From contig JAQVZK010000028.1 in the NCBI GenBank assembly GCA_028708195.1, positions 1-12,431 of the forward strand: a stretch of DNA of 12,431 bases. Reading direction: 5' to 3'. Made by a program: the position numbers and the translations under genes. Below the pieces are notes generated by a model. It was not told where the DNA came from, ran no database searches, and saw only the letters and a list, made by a program, of their open reading frames with translations. Below, piece by piece: positions 1-6,713 of this stretch (positions are counted from its first letter, which is position 1; each line of letters starts with the position of its first letter). Source of the DNA: Desulfovibrio sp. (GTDB lineage: Bacteria > Desulfobacterota > Desulfovibrionia > Desulfovibrionales > Desulfovibrionaceae).

Positions 1-701
1 TTGAGTACAAGGTGGCAGTGTCTACCCGGCCCGAGAGCAGCATTGGCACGGACGAAGCATGGGAGATGGCCACCAGCGCCCTTGTGCAGGCTGTAGAAAA
101 AGCTGGCCTGCCCTATACCATCAATGAGGGCGACGGCGCCTTTTACGGCCCCAAAATCGACGTACGCCTGCTGGACTGCATTGGCCGCGAATGGCAATGT
201 TCTACCATTCAGGTGGACTTCACCCTGCCCGAACGCTTCGACCTCACCTATGTGGGGCAAGACGGCGAGCGCCACCGCCCGGTCATGGTGCACCGGGCCA
301 TCATGGGGTCGCTTGAACGCTTCATCGGCATCCTGGTGGAGAATTTTGCCGGGGCTCTGCCCACATGGCTCGCGCCCGAGCAGGCCCGCCTGCTCACGGT
401 GACCGACGCCGGCGACGAAGCCACCGCCAGAATGTGTGACGAACTCAAGGCATTGGGCATCCGTGCCCAGGCCGACACGCGCAATGAAAAACTGGGATTC
501 AAGGTGCGTGAGGCTCAGTTGGCAAAGGTTCCGTACATTCTTGTTGTGGGTGAAAAGGAAGTGCAGGCGGGCGGCGCAAATGTGCGTCTGCGCAATGGGG
601 ATAACCTGGGGCTCAAGTCTGTGGCAGAAATCGCCGCGCTTATTCGCGCAGACGCCGAAGAGCCTTTCAAAAAAGGAGGGATGCGCTATAGCTTCGCCTA
701 A
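1..701 (+). CDS. thrS: Threonine-tRNA ligase, C-terminal part (5' end outside window)
   Basis: Cytoplasmic class II aminoacyl-tRNA synthetase that charges tRNA-Thr with threonine. About 232 residues are visible, reading in frame from base 3, against roughly 640 for the whole enzyme; the N-terminal editing domain and most of the catalytic core lie upstream of the window. Visible core elements are STRPE and GDGAFYGPKIDV near the start, then VMVHRAIMGS (the histidine at 291-293 matches the third zinc ligand, His511 in E. coli) running into motif 3 (GSLERFIGI). The last ~110 residues form the anticodon-binding domain, with LRNEK/GFKVRE-like sequence and VPYILVVGEKE. The gene ends in TAA at 699-701. 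Its last codons carry the infC ribosome binding site and overlap the proposed infC start, so translation of the two is probably coupled. Family assignment is very secure. Confidence 0.97.
   Translation, partial: EYKVAVSTRPESSIGTDEAWEMATSALVQAVEKAGLPYTINEGDGAFYGPKIDVRLLDCIGREWQCSTIQVDFTLPERFDLTYVGQDGERHRPVMVHRAIMGSLERFIGILVENFAGALPTWLAPEQARLLTVTDAGDEATARMCDELKALGIRAQADTRNEKLGFKVREAQLAKVPYILVVGEKEVQAGGANVRLRNGDNLGLKSVAEIAALIRADAEEPFKKGGMRYSFA
673..680 (+). promoter_or_regulatory. Strong ribosome binding site for infC, inside thrS
   Basis: AAGGAGGG is a near-perfect Shine-Dalgarno match. It lies 8 bases before the ATA codon at 688 (counting from AGGAGG at 674-679). The next in-frame ATG codons, at 703 and 721, are 23 and 41 bases away, too far for normal use, and neither has a ribosome binding site of its own. 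The site therefore decides the infC start in favour of ATA. Confidence 0.75.
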
Positions 702-1233
702 CATGAGATTCCGCCGCGACATGCCGCAAGACAGCGTGCGTCGCAACGAAACAATCCGCGCCCGTGAAGTGCGCGTGATCGCTGCCGATGGTGAGCAGCT
801 TGGTATTTTGCAGCGTAATGAGGCTATCGCCCTGGCTAAAGAAGCGGGCCTGGACCTCGTAGAAGTTTCTTCCAACTCGGAGCCGCCAGTTTGCCGCGTC
901 ATGGACTACGGCAAATTCAAGTACGAGCAGCAGAAGAAAAAGCAGGAAGCCAAAAAACACCAGACTGTGGTGCAGATCAAGGAAATCAAGGTTCGCCCCA
1001 AAACGGACGACCACGATTACGAAACCAAGGTCCGCCATATCCGTCGCTTTCTTGAAGACGGTGACCGCTGTAAGATTACGGTATTCTTCAGGGGCCGCGA
1101 AATTGTGCATAAAGATCGCGGCATGTCCATTCTGGAACGTGTGGTGCAAGACCTTGCAGATATCGCCAAGGTTGATCAAGAACCCCGTGCCGAAGGCCGC
1201 ACCCTGCAAATGATGCTGGTGCCCAAAAAGTAG
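688..1233 (+). CDS. infC: Translation initiation factor IF-3, probable AUA start
   Basis: IF3 binds the 30S subunit, prevents premature 50S joining and checks start-codon pairing. From ATA at 688 the product is 181 residues, close to E. coli IF3 (180). The N-domain (about residues 17-80) contains NETIRAREVRVI, DGEQLGI and PPVCRVMDYGKFKYEQQKK; a lysine-rich linker follows, then the C-domain (about 95-181) with IKEIKVRPKTDDHDY, FRGREI and the terminal MMLVPKK. ATA is chosen because only it is correctly spaced from the strong ribosome binding site at 673-680. ATG at 703 (176 residues) and ATG at 721 (170 residues) are the conventional alternatives. The gene overlaps thrS by 14 bases. In E. coli infC starts with AUU and IF3 represses its own synthesis by discriminating against it, so the same control is inferred here. 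Family is certain; start about 70% sure. Confidence 0.95.
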   Translation: MASPNMRFRRDMPQDSVRRNETIRAREVRVIAADGEQLGILQRNEAIALAKEAGLDLVEVSSNSEPPVCRVMDYGKFKYEQQKKKQEAKKHQTVVQIKEIKVRPKTDDHDYETKVRHIRRFLEDGDRCKITVFFRGREIVHKDRGMSILERVVQDLADIAKVDQEPRAEGRTLQMMLVPKK

Positions 1234-1259
1234 CTTTTGCTGCTCGGGTATCTGACATT

Positions 1260-1297
1260 AGCGCTTGCGCCCTGAGGCGCTTTGGGGCATTATGCCC
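1260..1297 (+). promoter_or_regulatory. Hairpin pair in the infC-rpmI spacer
   Basis: The 120-base spacer before rpmI holds two alternative stems that share bases: 1260-1264 with 1277-1281 (AGCGC/GCGCT), or 1267-1271 with 1276-1280 (GCGCC, CTGA loop, GGCGC). A further hairpin GGGCA-TTA-TGCCC follows at 1285-1297. In E. coli, L20 represses rpmI-rplT by binding structured mRNA upstream of rpmI; this spacer is in the matching place, but I cannot show that it is an L20 site. Confidence 0.3.
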
Positions 1298-1353
1298 TTC
1301 CCCTGGTGCGTCCTGTGACATGCCGGGTATATGCTTTCGTTAAGGAGTACGCC

Positions 1354-1551
1354 ATGCCCAAGATTAAAACCAGGCGTTCCGCCGCCAAGCGTTTTTCGCA
1401 GACTGGCAGCGGCAAGTTCAAGCGTCGTCGCCAGAACCTGCGCCACATTCTCACCAAGAAGGCCGCCAGCCGCAAGATGCGTCTTGGTCAGTCCACCACC
1501 GTGGATCAGACCAACGAAAAAGCTGTGCGCCGCATGCTGCCCAACGGCTAA
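1354..1551 (+). CDS. rpmI: 50S ribosomal protein L35
   Basis: Small basic protein of the large ribosomal subunit. The product is 65 residues, the same as E. coli L35, starting [14 protein letters not shown] and containing the conserved [17 protein letters not shown] core. It is rich in Lys and Arg throughout. The start at 1354 has a good ribosome binding site (TAAGGAG, 1341-1347) at 6 bases; an in-frame extension upstream has no family support. It lies between infC and rplT, the usual order, but is separated from rplT by an unusually long 291 bases. Confidence 0.98.
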   Translation: MPKIKTRRSAAKRFSQTGSGKFKRRRQNLRHILTKKAASRKMRLGQSTTVDQTNEKAVRRMLPNG

Positions 1552-1638
1552 AGCCCCTGTCTTTCGCCGGGAAGCTGGTTGCCGCTGCGCGTAAATGTCT
1601 ACGCCCTTGTGGCGTACAAATACATTGCAAGGCCCCAC

Positions 1639-1835
1639 TGCCGCCAGACGAAAGCGTGTCAGCCCTATGGGCGGCACAAAACTTTAGCCTGCGGACCCTT
1701 GATACAATCCTATGACGCGAAAGCGTCGCGGCGCGCGCGGAGCCGCAACTGACGTTCAATCCGCTCCCCTCACCGAGGGCACATGATCTTTACACCCCCC
1801 AACGGGCATTCCTCCGCCTGGTTGGGAGAAGGAGG
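1639..1835 (+). promoter_or_regulatory. Structured leader before rplT
   Basis: The 291-base gap between rpmI and rplT has no credible gene but several inverted repeats: TGCCGCC/GGCGGCA (1639-1645 with 1670-1676), GACGC-GAAA-GCGTC (1714-1727, a GNRA tetraloop), GCGGC/GCCGC (1728-1732 with 1742-1746), CCCTC-ACC-GAGGG (1766-1778) and CCCAAC/GTTGGG (1798-1803 with 1821-1826). The loop of the last contains CCTCC (1811-1815), which could instead pair with the rplT ribosome binding site GGAGG (1831-1835). This layout would suit translational control of L20, which is inference. A possible -10 (TACAAT, 1703-1708) has no convincing -35. Confidence 0.4.
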
Positions 1836-1842
1836 TTACACC

Positions 1843-2199
1843 ATGCGTGTCAAGAGAGGTCTTACCGGTCATCGCCGTCACAAAAAATATTTGACCGCTG
1901 CCAAGGGTTTTCGTGGCGGCCGCAGCCGTCTGTACCGCACCGCCCGTGAGGCTGTGGAACGTTCGCTGCAGTACGCCTACGTGGGCCGCAAACTGCGCAA
2001 GCGCGACTTCCGCACCCTGTGGATTCTGCGTATCAACGCTGGCGCCCGCCTGAGCGGCCTGTCTTACAGCCGCTTCATGCACGGTCTCAAAGTCGCTGGC
2101 ATCGACCTGAACCGCAAGGTTCTCGCCGACCTGGCCGTCTACAAAAAAGACGACTTCGCCAAAATCGTCGACATGGCCAAGGCAGCTCTGAGCAACTAG
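1843..2199 (+). CDS. rplT: 50S ribosomal protein L20
   Basis: Primary rRNA-binding protein needed early in 50S assembly and, in E. coli and Bacillus, an autogenous repressor of its own operon. The product is 118 residues, the family's normal length. It has the basic extended N-terminus ([32 protein letters not shown]) and the globular half with [25 protein letters not shown] and the [12 protein letters not shown] stretch. The ATG at 1843 follows an excellent ribosome binding site (AAGGAGG, 1829-1835) at 7 bases. The long structured spacer upstream offers a candidate place for L20 feedback. The gene is followed by a 313-base spacer ending in a terminator, so it may be the last gene of its transcript under some conditions. 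Confidence 0.98.
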   Translation: MRVKRGLTGHRRHKKYLTAAKGFRGGRSRLYRTAREAVERSLQYAYVGRKLRKRDFRTLWILRINAGARLSGLSYSRFMHGLKVAGIDLNRKVLADLAVYKKDDFAKIVDMAKAALSN

Positions 2200-2244
2200 A
2201 GCAGGTGAACGTTGAGAACGTCAGTTCTTGAAGTTCAAAAAACG

Positions 2245-2261
2245 CCCGTTACGACGGGTTT
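2245..2261. terminator. Small hairpin after rplT, possible terminator
   Basis: CCCGT-TACG-ACGGG (2245-2258) is followed by TTT on the + strand. On the - strand the same stem is followed (after GCG) by six T (complement of 2237-2242), so it resembles an intrinsic terminator better in that direction. It begins 45 bases after the rplT stop. The short stem and short T run make + strand activity doubtful. Confidence 0.35.
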
Positions 2262-2313
2262 CTGCTTGAGTAGTCGCCCGAGCATTTCTTGATGCAAAGG
2301 CTCAAGGCACAGA

Positions 2314-2383
2314 GCTGGCGCTCCCCGCGCCGGAGCAGGCCTCCAGGCCGCGCTGGCCAGCAAGGATGAATCCTTAGGCTGGT
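2314..2383 (+). promoter_or_regulatory. Leader hairpins upstream of the pheS terminator
   Basis: Two hairpins precede the terminator. The first is 2314-2336: GCT and GGCGC pair across a TCCCC loop with GCGCC and AGC, with a GG bulge. The second is 2356-2383: GCCAGC with GCTGGT (one G-U) enclosing AAGGA-TGAA-TCCTT. With the terminator at 2418 they form an attenuator-like series. No Phe-rich leader peptide and no T-box core sequence were found by eye in this spacer, so any sensing mechanism is unknown. Confidence 0.35.
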
Positions 2384-2417
2384 TGGCTTGCGGGAGCAGG
2401 GTCAGGCATGATATACG

Positions 2418-2459
2418 GGGCGTGGACGGTGCGATGCGCTGCCCACGCCCTTTGTTTTT
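2418..2459 (+). terminator. Intrinsic terminator or attenuator before pheS
   Basis: A perfect 8-base-pair stem, GGGCGTGG (2418-2425) with CCACGCCC (2443-2450), is followed directly by TTTGTTTTT (2451-2459). This is the classic form of a Rho-independent terminator. It ends 54 bases before the pheS ATG, and no credible promoter is visible in those 54 bases. Transcription attenuation of pheST, as known in E. coli through pheM, is therefore more likely than a plain operon end, though that is inference. Confidence 0.75.
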
Positions 2460-2512
2460 ACATTTGCACAATATTCAACGTCAGCGCCGCACAGGCGGTA
2501 TTGGGAATCCGT

Positions 2513-3550
2513 ATGGATCTGATTTCTGCACTGGAAGGCCTGGTCCCCGAGCTTGAAAAAGGTCTGGATCAGGCTTCTTCATTGGATGGGCTTGAGGCCC
2601 TGCGGGTAGATTTTCTGGGCCGCAAGGGCCGCATCGCCCAAATCATGAGCCAGCTTCCCAAGCTGGAGCCTGAACAGCGCCCCGCCGTTGGTCAGACGGC
2701 CAACAGTGTCAAAGAGCGCTGCAACGCGCTGTTCGAGGCCCGCAAGCAGGCCCTTGAAGCCGGACGCGAAGCCGAAGCCCTCAAGCGCTTTGACCCCTCG
2801 GTGCCCGGCCGCGCCCCCTGGAGCGGCACCCTGCACCCCACCACCCTGGTGATGGAAGAAATTTGCGATATTTTCAACGGCCTTGGATTTGAAATCGTGT
2901 CTGGCCCCGAAGTGGAGCTTGACTACTACAATTTCGAGGCCCTGAACATGCCGCCAGAGCACCCCGCCCGCGACATGCAAGACACCCTCTATGTCACCGA
3001 CAAGGTGCTCATGCGCACCCACACATCGCCCGTGCAGGCCCGCACCATGCTGGCGCGCAAGCCCCCGCTGGCCGTGGTTGTTCCCGGCAAGGTCTACCGG
3101 CGCGACAGCGACCTCACCCATACCCCCATGTTTCACCAGATTGAAGGCCTTATGGTGGGTGAAGGCATCAGCATGGCGCATTTGCGCGGCACCCTCACGG
3201 CCTTTGTGCGCGCCATCTTTGGCGGCGACACCCAGGTACGCTTTCGCCCCAGCTTCTTTCCCTTCACCGAGCCTTCGGCCGAGGTGGACATAAGCTGCTG
3301 CATGTGCGGCGGCAATGGCCACATTGGCGACGCGCCCTGCCGGGTCTGCAAGACCACGGGCTGGGTGGAAATTCTTGGCTGCGGCATGGTGGACCCGGCC
3401 GTGTTCGAGGCTGTGGGCTATGACCCCGAAGTCAGCGGTTTTGCCTTTGGCATGGGTGTGGAACGCGTGACCATGCTCAAATACGGTATCGGCGACCTGC
3501 GCATGTTCTTTGAGAACGACACCCGTTTTCTCGGCCAGTTCGCCCGTTAG
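2513..3550 (+). CDS. pheS: Phenylalanine-tRNA ligase alpha subunit
   Basis: Catalytic subunit of the alpha2-beta2 class II synthetase that charges tRNA-Phe. The product is 345 residues (E. coli 327). It has an N-terminal coiled-coil arm (about 1-90) with [10 protein letters not shown], and a catalytic core from about 108 with [15 protein letters not shown], motif 2 around [14 protein letters not shown] (202-215), [16 protein letters not shown] (244-259) and motif 3 [15 protein letters not shown] (308-322). An insertion at 262-279 carries C262-x2-C265 and C276-x2-C279, which could bind zinc; similar cysteine insertions occur in PheS of other bacteria. ATG 2513 fits the family N-terminus; its ribosome binding site (GGGA, 2503-2506) is weak. 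An in-frame ATG at 2408 would read through the terminator and is rejected. The gene lies 8 bases before the next one. Confidence 0.97.
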   Translation: MDLISALEGLVPELEKGLDQASSLDGLEALRVDFLGRKGRIAQIMSQLPKLEPEQRPAVGQTANSVKERCNALFEARKQALEAGREAEALKRFDPSVPGRAPWSGTLHPTTLVMEEICDIFNGLGFEIVSGPEVELDYYNFEALNMPPEHPARDMQDTLYVTDKVLMRTHTSPVQARTMLARKPPLAVVVPGKVYRRDSDLTHTPMFHQIEGLMVGEGISMAHLRGTLTAFVRAIFGGDTQVRFRPSFFPFTEPSAEVDISCCMCGGNGHIGDAPCRVCKTTGWVEILGCGMVDPAVFEAVGYDPEVSGFAFGMGVERVTMLKYGIGDLRMFFENDTRFLGQFAR

Positions 3551-3558
3551 GAAAGACC

Positions 3559-4020
3559 ATGCTCCAGTGCCCCCACCCCGCTTCTTCTGCCTTTGGGCAG
3601 CAAAACGCGCAAAAGCGTGGCCAGGCTGGCCTCAGCGTGCGCGGTTTTGTGCTGGCTTGCGTGGTGGCGGCAGTTCTTGTGTGCGCCCCCGGTTTCTGGC
3701 CTGCGCCAGGTTCTGGCGCCACGGCGGGCATGGCCTGGGCCAAATCAGCCTACAGCGCCCCCAATACTGGCATTGAGGCCCCTGGTGGCCCAAAACCGAT
3801 GGAAGGACTGCCCGGCAGAAACGTCAGCCGCACCTCTGAAGGTGGCATGGGCTATACCGATGCCTACGGCAATACCATCACCGAGAACGCGCCTGAAGAA
3901 AAAGCGGCCAAGCGCCGCCCCGGGCCGGGAGCCTATGGCAACAGAGGCGCGCAGGAGCATAACCGCCCCCTGCCGGACCCGACGCCAAAGGATACGGCGC
4001 CAGTCTGGAATTTCAACTGA
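3559..4020 (+). CDS. Hypothetical exported protein between pheS and pheT
   Basis: I do not recognise this 153-residue protein. After a polar start of about 26 residues it has a hydrophobic segment (about 28-48, GFVLACVVAAVLVCAPGFW) and a plausible signal-peptidase site after AWA (59-61), so export or membrane anchoring is likely. The rest is rich in Gly, Pro, Asn and charged residues, with a GYTDAYGNTITENAPEE stretch (98-114) and a low-complexity basic tail (KRRPGPGAYGNRG), and looks disordered or periplasmic. The ATG lies 8 bases after pheS, with GGAAAG (3550-3555) as ribosome binding site, so it is probably translated from the pheS mRNA. A gene between pheS and pheT is unusual; most bacteria keep them adjacent. 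The coding frame is supported by spacing and signal sequence, not by known homology. Confidence 0.75.
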   Translation: MLQCPHPASSAFGQQNAQKRGQAGLSVRGFVLACVVAAVLVCAPGFWPAPGSGATAGMAWAKSAYSAPNTGIEAPGGPKPMEGLPGRNVSRTSEGGMGYTDAYGNTITENAPEEKAAKRRPGPGAYGNRGAQEHNRPLPDPTPKDTAPVWNFN

Positions 4021-4043
4021 GGCTGACAGAACAAGGGTTGCCT

Positions 4044-4111
4044 GGCCTTCGGGCCGCAAATGTAAAAACCACTACCAATGACGCCCAACGCGGCGGCCAA
4101 AGCCCCCCGCG
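4044..4111 (+). promoter_or_regulatory. Two hairpins before pheT
   Basis: The 106-base spacer contains GGCC-TTCG-GGCC (4044-4055), a UUCG tetraloop hairpin of the very stable kind, and a second stem CGCGG/CCGCG (4089-4093 with 4107-4111) that ends just before the pheT ribosome binding site (AGGA, 4117-4120). Neither has a T run, so they are not intrinsic terminators. A role in mRNA processing, or in setting the PheT level, is possible but unproven. Confidence 0.3.
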
Positions 4112-4126
4112 AAAACAGGATACGCT

Positions 4127-6532
4127 ATGCTGCTCTCACTTTCATGGCTGCGTGATTTTACGCCTTACGAAGGCACGGCTGAAGTTCTGGGTGACCGCCT
4201 GACCATGCTCGGCCTTGAGCTGGAAGATATCCGGCGTCCCTATGATTCCATCCGCTCCATTGTGGTGGGGCTTGTGGTGGCCTGCGAAGACCACCCCGAA
4301 TCCGACCATCTGCACGTCTGCAAGGTGGACGCTGGCCAGGGCGAGTTGCTGGATATCGTTTGCGGCGCGCCCAACGTGGCGGAAGGCCAGAAGGTGCCAG
4401 TGGCGCTGGTGGGCACCACCATGCCCGACGGCATGGTCATCAAGAAAGCCAAGCTGCGCGGCGCGCCTTCTTTTGGCATGATCTGCTCCGAGCGCGAGCT
4501 GGGCCTTACCGAAGACCATTCCGGCATTATGGTGCTGCCCGAAAGCTATGTGGTGGGCAAGCCCCTGGTGGAGCAGCTGACGCTGGACCATGAGGTTCTG
4601 GATATTTCCATCACGCCCAACAGGGCGGACTGCCTTTCTGTGCTGGGCCTTGCCCGCGAAACCGCGCTGGCCTTCAATCTGCCGCTGAATATCCCGGCCA
4701 TGCCCCTGCTCATTGATGAAAGCGCCCCCCAGCGCCCTGTGCCCATTGACATTAAAGACCCCGACCTCTGCTGGCTGTATTCTGGCCGCGTCATCACGGG
4801 CGTCAACATTGGCCCCTCGCCCATGCAGATGCGCCACCGCCTGCACTCCGTGGGTGTGCGCCCCATATCCAATATCGTGGACGTGACCAACTACATTCTT
4901 TTTGAATGCGGCCAGCCCCTGCACTCCTTTGATCTGGACAAGCTTGAAGGCGGCCGCATCGAAGTCAGCCGTGCCCAGGAAGGCGAAAAATTCGCCACCC
5001 TCGACGGGCAGGAACGCACGCTCACAGCACAAGACCTCTGCATACGCGACAGTGCCCGTGCCGTGGGCCTGGCTGGCGTTATGGGCGGCCTGAATACAGA
5101 AATCACCGCAGAAAGCAGCAATGTTTTTCTTGAAAGCGCCGTGTTTCGCCCTGGCACAATCCGCAAAACCTCGCGCCGCCTTGGCCTTTCATCCGAGGCT
5201 TCCTACCGCTTTGAGCGCGGCATTGACCAGCAGCGCACCGTCTGGGCGCTTGACCGCGCCTGCGCCATGATGGCCGCCATGAGCGGCGGCACTGTGCAGC
5301 CGGGGCTTTCCATCTCTGAACCACGCCCCTTCAAGGCCGCCAATATCGATTTTCGCCCGGCCCGCGCCGATGCCCTTCTGGGCGTCCACCTGACTCCCGA
5401 ATTTGACCAGAAAGTGCTCACGGGGATGGGCTGCACCGTTGACGCCTCCTCAAGCGTGTGGCGTGTCAGCCAGCCGTCCTGGCGGCCCGACCTCACCCGC
5501 GAGGCCGACCTTGTGGAAGAAGTGGGCCGGGTGCACGGGCTTGATACCATCGCTCCCGAACTGCCCGTCGTTGCGCGTGTCTTTGACCGCGCTGGCGAGC
5601 CAGGATCCGAGTACGCCTTCAGGTCACGCCTCAAACACTGGGGCGCGGGCCTTGGCCTCAATGAGGCCGTCAACTACAGCTTTGTGGGCCACAAGGATCT
5701 GGACCACCTCGCCCTCCCGCGTGAGGGCCGCATATCCATCATGAACCCCCTCTCGGCAGAGCAGGACGCTCTGCGTACCGCGCTGGCTCCCGGCCTGCTC
5801 CACGACCTGCGCAACAACCTGGCTCAGGGCATCCCCGGGCTGCGGCTTTTTGAGCTGGCCAATATCTTTGAAGCCGACGACACCTCCGAAACCACAGCCC
5901 GCGAAACGGGCATGCTGGGCGTGCTGCTCTACGGCGCGCGCTTTGACACAGCCTGGCCCCAGGCAGAAGGCGACCTGGACTATACCGACCTTCGGGGCAT
6001 TGTGGAAAACGTGTTGCGCTTCTTGCACCTGCCCGAGCCGCAATGCACCCTTGTGCAAAACCATCCCTTTTTGCTGCCCTGCGTGCAGGTGACAGTTGAC
6101 GGCCGCGCCGTTGGCGTTATGGGCCGGGTCAAACCCGCTATGGCCGAAGAGTTTCACGCCCGCAAGGAAGTCTGGCTTGCCGAACTGAATCTGGAAATCC
6201 TGCGCGAACTGTATGACGCCGCCGAGGTGCGCTTTCGCCCCCTGCCCGTGTATCCGCCGGTTCGGCGCGACATCACGGTCATGGCCGGGCAGGGCCTCAC
6301 TGTCAGCGCCATTGTGGCGCATGTGCGCGGCCTTGGCCTGCCCCTGCTGGAAGAAATCGTGCTTGTGGACTGCTTTGAACCCAAGGCTGCCGATGGGCAG
6401 GAAAGCGTGCGTAACCTGACCTTTCGCCTGACTTTCCGTCATGCTGACCGCACCCTCAAGGATGCGGAAGTGGACAAGGAAAGGGAAAAAGTGGCACAGT
6501 CGCTTGTGGCGGCTCTGGGCGTCAGGATCTAG
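4127..6532 (+). CDS. pheT: Phenylalanine-tRNA ligase beta subunit
   Basis: Beta subunit of the PheS2-PheT2 synthetase: it binds tRNA-Phe, edits mischarged Tyr-tRNA-Phe and completes the heterotetramer. The product is 801 residues (E. coli 795). Domains in order: N-terminal MLLSLSWLRDF; EMAP/OB-type tRNA-binding domain (about 42-150) with HPESDHLHVCKVDAG and VCGAPNV; B3/B4 editing region (about 210-385) with RPISNIVDVTNYIL and GLAGVMGG; B5 domain (about 400-475) ending in SWRPDLTREADLVEEVGRVHG; a catalytic-like domain; and a C-terminal anticodon-binding FDX-ACB domain (about 703-801) with PPVRRDITVM and FRHADRTLKDAEVD. The ATG at 4127 has AGGA at 6 bases. It is complete with no frameshift. It probably shares the pheS transcript, with the exported protein between them. 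Confidence 0.97.
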   Translation: MLLSLSWLRDFTPYEGTAEVLGDRLTMLGLELEDIRRPYDSIRSIVVGLVVACEDHPESDHLHVCKVDAGQGELLDIVCGAPNVAEGQKVPVALVGTTMPDGMVIKKAKLRGAPSFGMICSERELGLTEDHSGIMVLPESYVVGKPLVEQLTLDHEVLDISITPNRADCLSVLGLARETALAFNLPLNIPAMPLLIDESAPQRPVPIDIKDPDLCWLYSGRVITGVNIGPSPMQMRHRLHSVGVRPISNIVDVTNYILFECGQPLHSFDLDKLEGGRIEVSRAQEGEKFATLDGQERTLTAQDLCIRDSARAVGLAGVMGGLNTEITAESSNVFLESAVFRPGTIRKTSRRLGLSSEASYRFERGIDQQRTVWALDRACAMMAAMSGGTVQPGLSISEPRPFKAANIDFRPARADALLGVHLTPEFDQKVLTGMGCTVDASSSVWRVSQPSWRPDLTREADLVEEVGRVHGLDTIAPELPVVARVFDRAGEPGSEYAFRSRLKHWGAGLGLNEAVNYSFVGHKDLDHLALPREGRISIMNPLSAEQDALRTALAPGLLHDLRNNLAQGIPGLRLFELANIFEADDTSETTARETGMLGVLLYGARFDTAWPQAEGDLDYTDLRGIVENVLRFLHLPEPQCTLVQNHPFLLPCVQVTVDGRAVGVMGRVKPAMAEEFHARKEVWLAELNLEILRELYDAAEVRFRPLPVYPPVRRDITVMAGQGLTVSAIVAHVRGLGLPLLEEIVLVDCFEPKAADGQESVRNLTFRLTFRHADRTLKDAEVDKEREKVAQSLVAALGVRI

Positions 6533-6548
6533 GGCAGAGTATCCGCGA

Positions 6549-6612
6549 TGCGCATGCTCCCGGCGGTCAGACTTCCTGACGAACCTGACTGTGGGAGCAT
6601 ATGCACGGTTTT
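6549..6612 (+). terminator. Long hairpin after pheT, possible terminator
   Basis: ATGCTCCC (6554-6561) pairs perfectly with GGGAGCAT (6593-6600). The stem continues, after one mismatch, with 6549-6552 against 6602-6605 (one G-U pair). A smaller stem GTCAG-ACTTC-CTGAC (6566-6580) sits inside the loop. The base is followed by CGG and a run of only four T (6609-6612). It begins 17 bases after the pheT stop, so it may end or process the pheST transcript; the short T run leaves true termination uncertain. Confidence 0.45.
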
Positions 6613-6713
6613 CGGCGTCTTGTGCCACGCATGCGGAGCAGGCAGGCAGTGCTGAAAATTTTGAGCCGCAATGGCCGCAATTAACATTGCTTTGGAGGAC
6701 GTCCGGAGGGCCC

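Noticed and set aside
436..687. Longer upstream reading frame continuing into infC
   Set aside because: It overlaps the thrS anticodon-binding domain in another frame and has no IF3 similarity; IF3 length and the ribosome binding site place the start at 688.
1615..1710. Possible promoters (TACAAT and similar) in the rpmI-rplT spacer
   Set aside because: No -35 element at 16-18 bases is convincing, so no promoter is called.
2200..2460. T-box riboswitch or pheM-like leader peptide before pheS
   Set aside because: No AGGGTGGNACCGCG-like core and no short Phe-rich frame with a ribosome binding site could be found by eye. A covariance-model search would be decisive.
2408..2512. In-frame ATG that would extend PheS by 35 residues (containing CFYICTIF)
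   Set aside because: The extension reads straight through the intrinsic terminator stem and its T run, does not resemble PheS N-termini, and has only a weak ribosome binding site. Its Phe codons lie after the stem, so it also does not work as an E. coli-type leader peptide.
4142..5032. Open frame on the - strand opposite the 5' half of pheT (296 codons)
   Set aside because: Shadow of pheT, with histidine-rich composition and no domain; the same applies to 2579-3322 opposite pheS.
6441..6713. Upstream extension of the MerR gene
   Set aside because: It overlaps the end of pheT and the long hairpin; MerR proteins begin a few residues before the YRIGEVA segment, matching ATG 6714.
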